Shown here: piece after piece, positions 36,749 through 44,979 of the stretch | Layout: the number at the start of each line of letters is the position of its first letter | Position numbering within the stretch: position 1 is the first letter of the stretch | Assembly: GCA_001750625.1 (NCBI GenBank) | Contig: MEIE01000002.1 | Coordinates: forward strand, 1 to 44,989 | From: Candidatus Amphirhobacter heronislandensis | GTDB taxonomy: Bacteria; Pseudomonadota; Gammaproteobacteria; Tethybacterales; Tethybacteraceae | Direction: 5' to 3' | Length of the DNA: 44,989 bases | Notes under the pieces: generated by a model | Database searches by the model: none | Told to the model about the DNA's origin: nothing | What the model saw: only the letters and a program-made list of their open reading frames with translations | Translations under genes and position numbers: made by a program

Positions 36749-37389
36749 GCCTTGCTGCCGGCGACGATCTCCTCCGGCGTCAGGTTCGGCATCGCATCGA
36801 AGTGGACGTCGGCGCCGATCGGAGCGCCGTCGGCCGGCAGGCCCACGACGAACAGCCCGGCCGCCTTGGCCGCGGCGGCGCCCGGCGCCGAATCCTCGAC
36901 CGCGATCGCCTGCTCGGGCCCGATGCCCAGCAGCCGCAGCGCGCGGGCGTAAGGGTCGGGCGCGGGCTTGGGCGCGCCTTCGCCGTCCATGACCACCAGC
37001 GCGTCCAGCTCCTCGAGCAGGCCGAGCTGCGCGAGGGTCGCGCGCACCGGCCGGTCCTCGCCGTTGCTCACCGCGGCCTGGCGGCGTCCTTCGCTGCGGT
37101 AGCGGCGGAACATCGCGACGGACTCCCTCATCGGCTCAAGGCTGGCGATGTTAGCACAGAACCAGTCGTCCGCGTCCTGCAAAAAGCGCTCCGCGGCCGG
37201 CATGCCGGGGTACTTCTTCGCGAGGGTCGCGTAGAGCTTTTGCTGGGTGCCGCCGAGCATGTCGTCCTCGGGCCCGGCCTTGATGCCGTAGCCCGCCAGC
37301 GCCTCGCACATCGCCCGGTGGTGCATGGGCTCGCTGTCGGCGAGGGTGCCGTCGACGTCCCACAGCACGGCCAGCGGCGCGGCGCTCAC
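36745..37389 (-). CDS. HAD-superfamily phosphatase, in the position of recO
   Basis: This is a beta-phosphoglucomutase/phosphonatase-like HAD hydrolase of 214 residues. Motif I DVDGT has the nucleophile Asp11 and Asp13. An alpha-helical cap (about 18-90), motif II serine in AAVSNG, motif III lysine in GAPKPAPDPY, and motif IV VEDSAPG follow. All catalytic positions are present. The substrate is unknown. Relatives include sugar-phosphate phosphatases such as GmhB-unrelated beta-PGM types and 2-phosphoglycolate phosphatase. It is coupled by 4-base overlaps to era upstream and pdxJ downstream, exactly where recO lies in most proteobacteria. Confidence 0.87.
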   Translation of the reverse strand: MSAAPLAVLWDVDGTLADSEPMHHRAMCEALAGYGIKAGPEDDMLGGTQQKLYATLAKKYPGMPAAERFLQDADDWFCANIASLEPMRESVAMFRRYRSEGRRQAAVSNGEDRPVRATLAQLGLLEELDALVVMDGEGAPKPAPDPYARALRLLGIGPEQAIAVEDSAPGAAAAKAAGLFVVGLPADGAPIGADVHFDAMPNLTPEEIVAGSKA

Positions 37390-38288
37390 ACGATGCCTCC
37401 TTCGATGCCGAGGCGGGCGAGCTGCGCCGGCTCCTCGTCCCAGCGGCGCCGCAGCGTCACCCGCAGGTCGAGGTAGACCTTGGTCCCCAGGTAGTCCTCG
37501 ATGGCGCGGCGGGCGCCGGTGCCGATGCTGCGCAGCATGCGGCCGCCCTTGCCCACCACCATCGCCTGCCGCGACGGCGTGTCCACGATGATGTCGGCCA
37601 TGATCCGCGTCAGCTTCTTGCCTTCAGGCCGCTCCAGCGCCCGGACCTCGATGCCGACCGCGTGCGGGACCTCGGCGTCCAGCCGCCGCAGCACCTGCTC
37701 GCGGATGAAGTCGGCGATGAAAAACGCGTCCTTGCGGTCGCTGCGCTGCCCGGCGGGATACATCTTTTCCTGCTGCGGCAGCAGGGCGCGCAGCTCGACG
37801 GCGAGCGCGTCGCAGCCCTTGCCGGTGCGCGCCGACAGCGGCACGATCGCCCGCAGCGGCCGCCATTCGCGCAGCTCGGCCGCCAAGGGCAGCAGGCTGT
37901 CGGTCGACTTGGCGAGGTCGGCCTTGTTGATGCCCGCGACCACCGGCAGTTCCTCCGGCAGCAGGGCCAGCACCTCGCGGTCCGCCGGCCGCAGGCCGCC
38001 GGCCTCGACCAGCAGCAGGCCGGCGTCGGCGTAGGGGACGCCGCCGGCGGCGACCCGGCTCAGATGCCGGCTCAGGCGGCCGCGGCCGCGCGGGCCCCAG
38101 CCGGGGGTGTCGATCAGCACCAGCTGGCTGTCGTCGGCATCGACGACGCCGCGGATGCAGTAGCGGGTGGTGTGCGGCTTGGAAGTCGCGATCGACAGCC
38201 GCGTCCCCAAAAGGCGGTTGAACAGCGTCGATTTGCCCACGTTCGGGCGGCCCGCGACGATGACGCAGCCGGCGCGGGTCTCAGGCAT
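37386..38288 (-). CDS. era: GTPase Era, 16S rRNA maturation
   Basis: Era binds 16S rRNA during small-subunit assembly. The GTPase domain has G1 GRPNVGKST (13-21), the switch segment KPHTTRY, G3 DTPGWG, and G4 NKAD. The C-terminal KH domain (about 205-285) includes MVVGKGGRMLRSIG. At 300 residues it is full length. It overlaps the rnc stop and the HAD start, within the lepA-to-nagZ operon. Confidence 0.97.
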   Translation of the reverse strand: MPETRAGCVIVAGRPNVGKSTLFNRLLGTRLSIATSKPHTTRYCIRGVVDADDSQLVLIDTPGWGPRGRGRLSRHLSRVAAGGVPYADAGLLLVEAGGLRPADREVLALLPEELPVVAGINKADLAKSTDSLLPLAAELREWRPLRAIVPLSARTGKGCDALAVELRALLPQQEKMYPAGQRSDRKDAFFIADFIREQVLRRLDAEVPHAVGIEVRALERPEGKKLTRIMADIIVDTPSRQAMVVGKGGRMLRSIGTGARRAIEDYLGTKVYLDLRVTLRRRWDEEPAQLARLGIEGGIV

Positions 38289-38931
38289 CGTCCGCCGCCG
38301 CCGGCACGGCGTCCCCCTCTGCCGCGGCCGCTGCAGCGGCCGCCTTTTTTTCAGCTTCGAGCGCCGCGAGCATGCGCGCCGCCGCCTCCCGCGCCGCCGC
38401 CTGCTTGGAGGCTCCCTCGCCGTAGGAGACGCGGTTCCCGAGGCGGCAGGTGGCCTGGAAGCCGCCGCGGAGGGTCTCGTAGGCGTACTCCGGCGGCAGC
38501 ACGGCCTCGCCCTCGAGGTGCTCGTTGAGCCGGGTCTTGACGTCCTTGGCGACGCGGTTGGACGGGATGTTGTCGATCTGGGCGCCGAAGACGTCCGCGA
38601 CGCAGGCGGAGGCCGCCGGCAGGCCGGCGTCCTCGAGCACCGCGCCCAGATAGGCCTCGAGCACGTCGGCCGCGCCCTTGAGGCCGGCCTGCTCGTCCAC
38701 CAGGCCCAGCTGCCGGGCGACCCTCGCGAGGTTGCTGTTGCTGACGATCAAGGAAATCGCCCGGCTGAGGTCGGCCTGGTCGCGGCTGGGATGGCGGCGG
38801 TAGAGCAGCTGCGCCACGGCGCAGCCCAGCGCCCGGTCGCCCAGCCATTCGAGGCGCTGGAACTGCGGATTGCTGCGGTCGCGGCAGGCCTCCTCGAGCC
38901 CGGCGTCGGCGAATTCGTGCGGGAAGCCCAT
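38281..38931 (-). CDS. rnc: Ribonuclease III, divergent
   Basis: RNase III cuts double-stranded RNA in rRNA and mRNA processing. The nuclease domain has QRLEWLGDRALG (25-36), in place of the usual ERLEFLGDSVL, and the second catalytic pair Asp89/Glu92 in ADVLEAYLGA. Glu28 and Asp32 of the first site are kept, but the leading conserved Glu is Gln25. The dsRNA-binding domain covers about 125-190. The N-terminus is about 13 residues shorter than in E. coli and lacks the first helix. An upstream extension would run into lepB, whose stop lies 2 bases before the ATG. A C-terminal Ala-rich tail is present. Confidence 0.9.
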   Translation of the reverse strand: MGFPHEFADAGLEEACRDRSNPQFQRLEWLGDRALGCAVAQLLYRRHPSRDQADLSRAISLIVSNSNLARVARQLGLVDEQAGLKGAADVLEAYLGAVLEDAGLPAASACVADVFGAQIDNIPSNRVAKDVKTRLNEHLEGEAVLPPEYAYETLRGGFQATCRLGNRVSYGEGASKQAAAREAAARMLAALEAEKKAAAAAAAAEGDAVPAAADDA

Positions 38932-38933
38932 CG

Positions 38934-39881
38934 TCAGTCCGCCGGCGCGTAGGGGTCGGCAGCGGCAGTCTTTTCGGGATCGAAGCCGTCGATCGGCGCG
39001 GCCTCGGCGGTCAGGCCGAGCCCCGAGAAGGAGCGGCCGATGCTGTCGAGCGACAGCGCGACCGCGAAGGCCGGCCCCACCAGCAGCTCGCGCGGCACGA
39101 AGCCCCAGACCCGGCTGTCGTTGCTGCGGTGCCGGTTGTCGCCCATCACGAAGTAATGGTCCTCGGGCACCGTGCAGCGCAGGCGCGCGCCGCCGTAGCT
39201 CGCCTCGCACTCGGGGCCGCGGTACGGCGCGTCCGGCGCCAGGTAGACGTCGCTCAGCAGCAGCGGATGCCAGCCGCCGGGCAGCTCTTCCCACAACAGG
39301 ACGCTTTCGACCGCCTCGCGGTCGCCGGCGCCGAACAGCCCTAGCAGGCCGTTGCCGAAGCCCGGCGCGGTCTCGTGGTAGACGTAATCGTCGGCCGCCG
39401 GGCCGCGGTAGGACGCCGGTTCCTTGCCGTCCTGCTCGAAGATGAGCTGGTTGCCGTTGACGGTGAACTCGTCGCCGGGCAGCGCGACGATGCGCTTGAT
39501 GTAGAAGACCTCCTCCTGCAGCGGGAAGCGGAAGACCACGATCTCGCCGCGCGCCGGCTCGCGGCCGCGGCCGAGGCGCTCGCCGAGCAGCGGGATCCGG
39601 GCGCCGTAGCTGCGCTTGTCGACGACGACGAACTCGCCCTCGCGCAGCGTCGGCTGCATCGACGCCGACGGGATCCAGAACATCTCGTAGAGGAAGGCGC
39701 GGAACACCGTGACCGCGAACAGCGCGATGAAGTAGCTGCGCAGGCCGATGACGCCGCCGGCGAGCGCCCGGGCCGAGCCCGCCAGGCTGCCGCGCCGGCC
39801 CGCCGCCAGCAGCGCCAGCAGCGCCGCGCCCAGCCAGGCCGCCGCGGCGACGAGGCTCGCGAGGGCGAACAGGTCATCCAT
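38934..39881 (-). CDS. lepB: Signal peptidase I
   Basis: LepB cleaves signal peptides of exported proteins at the outer face of the inner membrane. Two membrane segments (about 8-27 and 45-65) precede the catalytic region. Ser74 in IPSASMQPTL and Lys129 in FYIKRIVALPGD form the Ser-Lys dyad; GDNRHRSNDSR further on is box E. At 315 residues the size fits E. coli-type enzymes. It overlaps the lepA stop by 8 bases and is followed 2 bases later by rnc. Confidence 0.95.
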   Translation of the reverse strand: MDDLFALASLVAAAAWLGAALLALLAAGRRGSLAGSARALAGGVIGLRSYFIALFAVTVFRAFLYEMFWIPSASMQPTLREGEFVVVDKRSYGARIPLLGERLGRGREPARGEIVVFRFPLQEEVFYIKRIVALPGDEFTVNGNQLIFEQDGKEPASYRGPAADDYVYHETAPGFGNGLLGLFGAGDREAVESVLLWEELPGGWHPLLLSDVYLAPDAPYRGPECEASYGGARLRCTVPEDHYFVMGDNRHRSNDSRVWGFVPRELLVGPAFAVALSLDSIGRSFSGLGLTAEAAPIDGFDPEKTAAADPYAPAD

Positions 39882-41676
39882 CGGCGTTCGCGTCCTTTTG
39901 CAGCACGGCTAAGAAGGCCTCCTGCGGGATCTCGACGCTGCCGAACATCCGCATCCGCTTCTTGCCCTTCTTCTGGCGCTCGAGCAGCTTCTTCTTGCGG
40001 GTGACGTCGCCGCCGTAGCACTTGGACAGCACGTTCTTGCGCAGCGCCTTGAGGTTCTCGCGGGCGATGATCTTGCCGCCGATCACCGCCTGCAGCGGCA
40101 CCTGGAACTGCTGGCGCGGAATCGAGCCGGCGAGGCGCCGCAGCAGCTCGCGGCCGCGGCGCTCGGCCTGCGAACGCGGCACCAGCATCGCCAGCGCCGG
40201 GACCTTCTCCTCGTTGACGAGGATGTCGACGCGGGCGATGTCGGCGGGCTCGTAGCCGGCCAGCTCGTAGTCCAGCGAAGCGTAGCCGCGCGTCGCCGAC
40301 TGCAGGTCGTCGATGAAGCCGGTCACCAGCTCGGCCAGCGGCATGCGCCAGCGCGAGACGCTCTGGGCGCCGGTCTGCTCGAGGCCCTGCTGGACGCCGC
40401 GGCGGGCGATGCACAGCTGCATCACCGCGCCGAAGTGCTCGGCGGCGGCGATGATGGTGACGTCGGCGACCGGCTCGCGGATGGACGCGATGCGCTCGGG
40501 CGGCGGCAGCTCGTAGGCGGCCCGGACCATGCGCTGGCTGCCGTCGGTGAGCGCGACCTCGTGGGCGACGCCCGGCGCGGTGATGATCGAGCCGGCGTTG
40601 TGCTCGCGGACCAGCCGCTCCTGGACGATCTCCATGTGCAGCATGCCTAAGAAGCCGCACTTGATGCCCTGGCCGAAGGCGACCGAGTTCTCGGTCTCGA
40701 GCTCCAGCGCCGCGTCGTTGAGCTTGAGGCGCTCGAAAGCGTCCTTGAGCTGGCCGAACAGGTCGGCCTCGAGCGGGAAGAAGCTGGCGTACAGCTGCGG
40801 CTTGGCGGTGCGGAAGCCCGGCAGCGGCGCCGCCGCCGGCGCCGAAACGAGCGTCAGGGTGTCGCCGACCCGCGCCGCGGCGATGTCCTTGACGCCGGCG
40901 ATGACGTAGCCGACCTCGCCGCAGCCAAGCTCCTTGACCGGCAGCCGCCGCGGCGTGAAGCGGCCGAGCTCGGTCACCGGCCGCTCGGCGCCGGTCGCCA
41001 TGAAGCGGACGCGGTCGTTGGCGCGCAGGGTGCCGTTGACGACGCGCACGACGATGACCACCCCGGCGTAGGCGTCGAAATACGAGTCCGCGACCAGCGC
41101 CTGCAGCGGCCCTGCCGGGTCCCCCGTCGGCGGCGGGATGCGGCCGGCGATGGCGTCGAGCACCGCGTCGATGCCCTCGCCGGTCTTCGCCGAGCAGCGC
41201 AGCAGGTTGGCGGTGTCCAGCCCGACGATGTCGCGGATCTCGCCGGCGACCCGGTCGACGTCGGCGACCGGCAGGTCGATCTTGTTGACCACCGGGACGA
41301 TCTCGAGGCCCTGCTCGACCGCCTTGTAGCAGTTGGCCAGCGTCTGCGCCTGGACCCCCTGGGCGGCGTCGACCACCAGCAGCGCGCCCTCGCAGGCGTA
41401 CAGCGAGCGCGAGACCTCGTAGGCGAAGTCCGCGTGGCCGGGGGTGTCGATGAGGTTGAGCATGAAGGACTCGCCGTCGGCGCGGCGGTAGTCGAGGGTG
41501 GCGGTCTGGGCCTTGATGGTGATGCCGCGCTCGCGCTCGAGGTCCATGCTGTCGAGCACCTGCGCGGTCATCTCGCGGTCGCTCAGGCCCTGGCAGCGGC
41601 TGATGAAGCGGTCCGCCAGCGTCGATTTGCCATGGTCGACGTGGGCGATGATCGAGAAGTTGCGGATGCGCTCCAT
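39874..41676 (-). CDS. lepA: Elongation factor 4 (LepA)
   Basis: LepA is a ribosome-binding GTPase related to EF-G. It has G1 AHVDHGKST (11-19), G2 region RERGITIKAQT, G3 DTPGHADFAYEVSRSL, G4 NKIDLP, then domains II, III, V and the unique C-terminal domain with GKIIARENLKALRKNVLSKC, and the ending KKGKKRMRMFG. At 600 residues it is full length. It heads the operon lepA-lepB-rnc-era-HAD-pdxJ-acpS-nagZ. The promoter is not obvious: TACAAT on the minus strand at 41777-41782 is a candidate, but distant. Confidence 0.97.
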   Translation of the reverse strand: MERIRNFSIIAHVDHGKSTLADRFISRCQGLSDREMTAQVLDSMDLERERGITIKAQTATLDYRRADGESFMLNLIDTPGHADFAYEVSRSLYACEGALLVVDAAQGVQAQTLANCYKAVEQGLEIVPVVNKIDLPVADVDRVAGEIRDIVGLDTANLLRCSAKTGEGIDAVLDAIAGRIPPPTGDPAGPLQALVADSYFDAYAGVVIVVRVVNGTLRANDRVRFMATGAERPVTELGRFTPRRLPVKELGCGEVGYVIAGVKDIAAARVGDTLTLVSAPAAAPLPGFRTAKPQLYASFFPLEADLFGQLKDAFERLKLNDAALELETENSVAFGQGIKCGFLGMLHMEIVQERLVREHNAGSIITAPGVAHEVALTDGSQRMVRAAYELPPPERIASIREPVADVTIIAAAEHFGAVMQLCIARRGVQQGLEQTGAQSVSRWRMPLAELVTGFIDDLQSATRGYASLDYELAGYEPADIARVDILVNEEKVPALAMLVPRSQAERRGRELLRRLAGSIPRQQFQVPLQAVIGGKIIARENLKALRKNVLSKCYGGDVTRKKKLLERQKKGKKRMRMFGSVEIPQEAFLAVLQKDANADG

Positions 41677-41759
41677 GCCTCAGGCGCGGCCGGCGGCCGG
41701 CGGCGGGGCGGCCGCGGCCCGAAGGCGGGGGCGGAGGGGAAAGCTCAAGGCGGCTGTGC

Positions 41760-41765
41760 TAAAAT
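41760..41765 (+). promoter_or_regulatory. Candidate extended -10 box for glnA
   Basis: TGC-TAAAAT lies 38 bases before the glnA ATG in the 127-base gap shared with lepA. No NtrC-type site or sigma-54 promoter is recognisable in the gap. AAGGA (41791-41795) is the ribosome binding site. Confidence 0.5.
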
Positions 41766-41803
41766 TGGCGGTTTTAATTGTAATACGCACAAGGACCCTC
41801 CGC

Positions 41804-43201
41804 ATGAGCAAGGCCCTCTTCGACTTCATCAAAAAGAACAAGATCGAGTTCATCGACCTGCGCTTCACCGACATCCTGGGGACCAACCACCACGTCACCC
41901 TGCCGGCCCACAAGTTCAAGCCGGACATGCTCAAGGACGGCAAGCCCTTCGACGGCTCCTCGATCCGCGGCTGGAAAGGCATCGAGAACTCCGACACCAT
42001 CCTGGTGCCGGACCCGGCCGCCCACTTCATCGACCCCTTCCGCGAGGCGCCGACCCTCAACATCGTCTGCGACGTCTACAACACCGACGGCAGCGCCTAC
42101 AACCGCGACCCCCGCGGCCTGGCGCGCCGCGCCGAGCAGGCCCTGCGCAAGTCCGGCGTCGCCGACACCGCCTACTTCGGCCCCGAGCTGGAGTTCTTCG
42201 TCTTCGACGAGATCAGCTGGGAGGTCGGCATGGGCCGCTCTTTCTACGAGATCAAGTCGATCGAGGCGGCCTGGGACACCAGCAACCCCGAGACCAACAT
42301 CGGCCACCGGCCGGGCGTCAAGGGCGGCTACTTCCCGGTGCCGCCGACCGACTCGCTCGCCGACCTGCGCGCCGAGATCTGCCAGGTCTGCACCAAGGCC
42401 GGCATGGAGGTCGAGGTCCACCACCACGAGGTCGCGACCGCCGGCCAGTGCGAGATCGGCACCCGCCTCGGCCAGGCGGTCGAGCGCGCCGACGACAGCC
42501 AGAAGTTCAAGTACATCGCCAAGAACGTCGCCTACGAGAACGGCAAGATCCTGACCTTCATGCCCAAGCCGCTCGCCGGCGACAACGGCACCGGCATGCA
42601 CGTCCACCAGTCGCTCGTCAAGAAAGGCCGCAACGTCTTCCAGGGCAACAAGTACGGCGGCCTGTCGCAGACGGCGCTGCACTACATCGGCGGCATCCTC
42701 AAGCACGCCCGCGCCATCAACGCCTTCACCAACCCGACGACCAACTCCTACAAGCGCCTGATCCCGGGCTTCGAGGCCCCGACCATCCTGGGCTTCTCCG
42801 CCCACAACCGCTCGGTCTCGATCCGCATCCCGCACACCGCCGACGCCTCGCAGCGCCGCTGCGAGGTGCGCTTCCCGGACGCGGCGGCCAACCCCTACCT
42901 CGCCTTCCCGGCGATGCTGGCGGCGGGCCTCGACGGCATCAAGAACAAGATCGATCCGGGCAAGCCGATGGACAAGAACATGTACGAGATCTCCGAGCGC
43001 GAGGCGCTGCGCCTGCCGCAGGTGAGCGCGACCCTCAACGACGCGCTGGTGGCCCTCGACAAGGATCGCAAGTTCCTGACGGCCTCGGGCATCTTCGACG
43101 ACGACCTGATCGACACCTACATCGACCTCAAGATCGACGAGAGCAAGATGTTCCGCTCCTCGCCGCACCCGATCGAGTTCGACCTGTACTTCGGCTGCTA
43201 G
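41804..43201 (+). CDS. glnA: Glutamine synthetase, type I
   Basis: GlnA makes glutamine from glutamate and ammonia; the enzyme is a dodecamer. The N-terminal beta-grasp domain has FIDLRFTDILGTNHH. The catalytic domain has FDGSSIRGWKG, GPELEFFVFD and HVHQSL. NRSVSIRIP follows at about 340. The adenylylation tyrosine is Tyr394 in DKNMYEIS, so GlnE-type control is likely. At 465 residues it is slightly shorter than E. coli (469). It stands alone: ntrB and ntrC are not adjacent. It is divergent from lepA. Confidence 0.97.
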   Translation: MSKALFDFIKKNKIEFIDLRFTDILGTNHHVTLPAHKFKPDMLKDGKPFDGSSIRGWKGIENSDTILVPDPAAHFIDPFREAPTLNIVCDVYNTDGSAYNRDPRGLARRAEQALRKSGVADTAYFGPELEFFVFDEISWEVGMGRSFYEIKSIEAAWDTSNPETNIGHRPGVKGGYFPVPPTDSLADLRAEICQVCTKAGMEVEVHHHEVATAGQCEIGTRLGQAVERADDSQKFKYIAKNVAYENGKILTFMPKPLAGDNGTGMHVHQSLVKKGRNVFQGNKYGGLSQTALHYIGGILKHARAINAFTNPTTNSYKRLIPGFEAPTILGFSAHNRSVSIRIPHTADASQRRCEVRFPDAAANPYLAFPAMLAAGLDGIKNKIDPGKPMDKNMYEISEREALRLPQVSATLNDALVALDKDRKFLTASGIFDDDLIDTYIDLKIDESKMFRSSPHPIEFDLYFGC

Positions 43202-43207
43202 CCATAG

Positions 43208-43213
43208 TAGAAT
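43208..43213 (+). promoter_or_regulatory. Candidate -10 box for rpmB-rpmG, close to the start codon
   Basis: TAGAAT ends 9 bases before the rpmB ATG. The expected message has a leader of only two or three bases, and no Shine-Dalgarno sequence is present. Confidence 0.45.
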
Positions 43214-43222
43214 AGGCTTCCC

Positions 43223-43447
43223 ATGTCCCGCGTCTGCGCCATAACCGGCAAGAAGCCCATGTTCGGCCACAACGTGTCGAAGGCCAACAACAAGACCAAG
43301 CGCCGCTTCAACCCGAACCTGGCCAAGCGCCGCATCTGGATCGCCAGCCAGCAGCGCTACGTCAAGCTGACGATCTCGCACCAGGGCCAGCGCATCCTCG
43401 ACAAGAACGGCGCCGAAGCCACCCTCAAGAAGCTGGGGCTGATCTAA
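43223..43447 (+). CDS. rpmB: 50S ribosomal protein L28
   Basis: L28 belongs to the large ribosomal subunit. The 74-residue protein starts [20 protein letters not shown] and keeps the family motifs [17 protein letters not shown] and [13 protein letters not shown]. It is slightly shorter than E. coli L28 (78 residues). rpmG begins one base after the stop, so the pair is one operon, as in most proteobacteria. Confidence 0.97.
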   Translation: MSRVCAITGKKPMFGHNVSKANNKTKRRFNPNLAKRRIWIASQQRYVKLTISHQGQRILDKNGAEATLKKLGLI

Positions 43448-43448
43448 G

Positions 43449-43619
43449 ATGGGCCAGAAACGCAAGCGCGAGCGCATCAAGCTGGAGTCGAGCCTCGGCA
43501 CCGGCTACTTCTACGTCACGACCAAGAACCGCAAGCTCAAGCCGGACAAGATCGAGATCCGCCGCTACGACCCGATCGCGCGCAAGCACTGCGTCTTCGT
43601 CGAGAAGAAGATCAAGTAG
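43449..43619 (+). CDS. rpmG: 50S ribosomal protein L33
   Basis: L33 is a small protein of the large ribosomal subunit. The 56 residues include a start of [20 protein letters not shown], the diagnostic FYVTTKNRK, and the C-terminal [17 protein letters not shown]. It lacks the two CxxC zinc knuckles of the zinc-binding form, so it is the zinc-free variant usual in proteobacteria. It lies one base behind rpmB. Confidence 0.96.
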   Translation: MGQKRKRERIKLESSLGTGYFYVTTKNRKLKPDKIEIRRYDPIARKHCVFVEKKIK

Positions 43620-43662
43620 CGCGCCGGCCGCCGCCCGCGGCCAACCTCACTGACAAGCCAAT

Positions 43663-43724
43663 TGCCCTGCGCCAGGGGCAGCCCCGCCGCAGGCGCGGCA
43701 GGGACGGGCGCGGCGCGCCGCGCC
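43663..43724. terminator. Two hairpins between the convergent rpmG and desaturase genes
   Basis: The 121-base gap is very GC-rich. It holds an imperfect hairpin (TGCCCT / AGGGGCA, 43663-43680) and an 18-base perfect palindrome (43707-43724) lying 17 bases beyond the desaturase stop. Neither is followed by a T-run. They probably serve as transcript ends for both genes, by analogy with the palindrome at 23887-23906. Confidence 0.4.
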
Positions 43725-43740
43725 GCGCGCTAAGGAAAGA

Positions 43741-44934
43741 CTAGGCCGAAGCCGGCTGCGGCAGGCTCGAGAAGCCGCGCAGCTCCTCGGCGAAGCGCTT
43801 CAGCGATTCGATGCCGCTGCCTTCGGCCTTGCGGCACCAGCTGCGCAGGCGCTCGATGAGCTGCTCCATGCTCGCGTCGCGGTCTTCCCACAGCGAGGCC
43901 AGCTCCTTGTTCATTTCCCTGATCTTGCCGACGACCGCCGAGTGCTCGGCGAGCTTGCGCAGCGATTCGCGCTCGCCCTTGCTCAGGCGGTGGCCCCGGA
44001 AGGACAGCCACTTGCGGTAGGCGCCGCTCGCGAGCGCCGGGGCGCCGCTCTTGGCGAAGAACTTGCGGCCTTCCTCGACGCAGGTGCTGCGGACCGATTC
44101 GGTGAACTCGGTCATCACCTCGAAGCGGTTGGTGATGATCGACTGCAGCGTGTCGAGGTCGCAGGCCGGCTTGGCGTGCCGGTGCAGCCGCGGCGCGATG
44201 CGCTTGACCTTCGCCAGCTTCATCATCTCCAGCAGCCGGATGTAGCCCCAGCCCAGGTCGAACTCGTACCACTTGGACGACAGCTTCGAGGAGGTCGGGT
44301 AGGCGTGGTGGTTGTTGTGCAGCTCCTCGCCGCCGATGAACAGCGCCAGCGGGACGATGTTGCGGCTCTCGTCGTGGGTCTGGAAGTTGCGGTAGCCCAG
44401 GTAATGGCCGACGCCGTTGATGACGCCCGCCGCCCAGAAGGGAATCCAGATCATCTGGATCACCCAGATCACGACGCCGATCCAGCCGAAAACCAGCAGG
44501 TCGGCCAGCAGCATCACGTAGATCCCGTAGTTCTGGAAGCGCTTGTAGAACTTCTCGGCCGCGTCGTCCGGGGTCCCGAAGCCGTACTTCTCGATAGTCT
44601 TGTCGTTGCAGGCCTCCTCGTGGTACAGGCCGGCGCCGCAGAACAGCACCCGCCAGATGCCGGCGACCTGCGGGCTGTGCGGGTCGTCCTCGGTCTCGAC
44701 CTTGGCGTGGTGCTTGCGGTGGACCGCGGTCCACTCCTTGGTGTTCATGCCGGTCGTCAGCCACAGCCACAGCCGGAAGAAGTGGCTCACCGGCGGCGCG
44801 AGGTCGACCGAGCGGTGCGCCTGGTTGCGGTGCAGGAAAATCGTCACCGCGGCGATGGTTATGTGCGTAAGGCACAGGGTGGCGACCACGTAGGCCCACC
44901 AGGGCAGATCGCCCGCAAATCCCGTAAAGTTCAC
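43741..44934 (-). CDS. Membrane fatty acid desaturase (acyl-CoA/acyl-lipid type)
   Basis: This di-iron enzyme introduces a double bond into membrane acyl chains using oxygen. The three histidine boxes are HRNQAH (35-40), HRKHH (72-76) and HNNHH (about 207-211). Four membrane segments lie around 12-32, 50-62, 140-160 and 163-182. A soluble C-terminal part of about 145 residues follows, predicted helical; similar-length bacterial desaturases of about 390 residues exist. The start is GTG with AGGAGG 8 bases upstream; the in-between ATG runs into an immediate stop. Position of the double bond is probably delta-9, by family resemblance only. Confidence 0.9.
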   Translation of the reverse strand: MNFTGFAGDLPWWAYVVATLCLTHITIAAVTIFLHRNQAHRSVDLAPPVSHFFRLWLWLTTGMNTKEWTAVHRKHHAKVETEDDPHSPQVAGIWRVLFCGAGLYHEEACNDKTIEKYGFGTPDDAAEKFYKRFQNYGIYVMLLADLLVFGWIGVVIWVIQMIWIPFWAAGVINGVGHYLGYRNFQTHDESRNIVPLALFIGGEELHNNHHAYPTSSKLSSKWYEFDLGWGYIRLLEMMKLAKVKRIAPRLHRHAKPACDLDTLQSIITNRFEVMTEFTESVRSTCVEEGRKFFAKSGAPALASGAYRKWLSFRGHRLSKGERESLRKLAEHSAVVGKIREMNKELASLWEDRDASMEQLIERLRSWCRKAEGSGIESLKRFAEELRGFSSLPQPASA

Positions 44935-44973
44935 TCCATTTCCCTCCTTGCGTAGGCTGGAATCACTGCGGGG

Positions 44974-44979
44974 ATTTTA
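44974..44979 (-). promoter_or_regulatory. Candidate -10 box for the desaturase gene
   Basis: TAAAAT preceded by TG on the minus strand lies 39 bases before the GTG start. The -35 region would fall outside or on the edge of the window. Confidence 0.4.
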
